Under the pieces are notes generated by a model. That model ran no database searches and was not told the DNA's origin. It was given only the letters and a program-made list of their open reading frames with translations. From Maritimibacter alkaliphilus (GTDB lineage Bacteria > Pseudomonadota > Alphaproteobacteria > Rhodobacterales > Rhodobacteraceae), in NCBI RefSeq assembly GCF_019801605.1, contig NZ_JAHVIT010000001.1:1178001-1242000 (forward strand): a DNA stretch of 64,000 bases, given 5' to 3'. Each line of letters begins with the position of its first letter. Within the stretch, counting starts at the first letter, position 1. The position numbers and the translations under genes are program-made. Of this stretch, positions 63,775 to 64,000 are shown one piece after another.

Positions 63775-64000
63775 ATGACGACGATCACCCTCGCCGCCCG
63801 CATGGGCGGCGCCTACCGCATGAAGGCGGGCCAGACGGTCCGGATCGAGAACCCCTATGGCACACAGGCGGTGGACGCCTGGGCGCTTGCCGATGACGGG
63901 GCCGAGACCGGCGACGGCACCGTGCAATATTCCTCGATGGAGCACACCCGCTCGGTCAATTCCTCGATCTACGTGGACAAGGGGCTGGCCGTCATGGGGA
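63775..64000 (+). CDS. DUF1989 (urea carboxylase-associated) protein, partial
   Basis: Only the first 75 codons are present; the gene runs off the right edge. The peptide MTTITLAARMGGAYRMKAGQ and the later TVRIENPYGTQAVDAWAL and MEHTRSVNSSIYV match the N-terminal half of the DUF1989 family. Members are found with urea carboxylase and allophanate hydrolase genes. Its place here supports amide or ureide catabolism. It starts eight bases after the VOC gene stop. Confidence 0.8.
   Translation, partial: MTTITLAARMGGAYRMKAGQTVRIENPYGTQAVDAWALADDGAETGDGTVQYSSMEHTRSVNSSIYVDKGLAVMG

Overview
The window comes from the chromosome of a GC-rich alphaproteobacterium. It most resembles the Rhodobacterales (Roseobacter group). 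The reasons are the gene pairings aroK/xerD, ccmI-ruvX-DUF1289 and soxBDAG, the short GC-rich palindromic intergenic repeats, and the density of peptide/amide uptake and breakdown genes. I cannot name a genus. No rRNA, tRNA, CRISPR array or intact mobile element was found.

Layout. 1-7.1 kb: start of shikimate kinase (reverse strand), a 49-residue membrane peptide, an exported protein, XerD, a CNNM/CBS membrane protein, a repeat-rich convergent gap, a GH13 sugar phosphorylase and ndk. 7.1-14.5 kb: heterotetrameric sarcosine oxidase genes soxG-soxA-soxD, then soxB about 1.5 kb away with three small genes between, one of them on the opposite strand. 14.7-21 kb: ccmI-ruvX-DUF1289, a membrane-anchored protein, a TauE/SafE exporter, a Bcr/CflA efflux pump and dusA. 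21-24.7 kb: a decayed, truncated tyrosine integrase next to the 5' end of dusA, then a cold-shock gene, small ORFs, a DUF982 protein and an orphan GAF histidine kinase. 24.7-25.8 kb: an Omp85-like outer membrane barrel protein.

26.3-50.9 kb is a peptide/amide catabolic region. Two complete oligopeptide ABC transporters, each with a fused double ATPase, sit in divergent clusters with three M81 (MlrC-type) metallopeptidase paralogues. The left cluster adds a gamma-glutamyltransferase, an amidohydrolase, a D-cysteine desulfhydrase/cysteate lyase relative and a LysR regulator. The right cluster adds an RpiR regulator, a class III aminotransferase, a nitrilase-family amidase and a carboxymuconolactone decarboxylase-like protein. 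The pantothenate genes panB-panC follow, then a striking inverted plus tandem repeat.

53.1-64 kb is a third amide module. It holds a polar amino acid ABC transporter with an M24 peptidase homologue, and 5-oxoprolinase genes split between strands (pxpA reverse, pxpB-pxpC forward). The forward operon also carries two GntR regulators, a 2-hydroxyacid dehydrogenase, an M20 amidase, a VOC protein and a DUF1989 protein cut by the window end. A GGTATACC operator-like motif recurs at both promoters of this module.

Working interpretation (inference): the right half imports peptides or amides, trims them with M81, M24 and GGT-type enzymes, and returns pyroglutamate or related lactams to glutamate through PxpABC.
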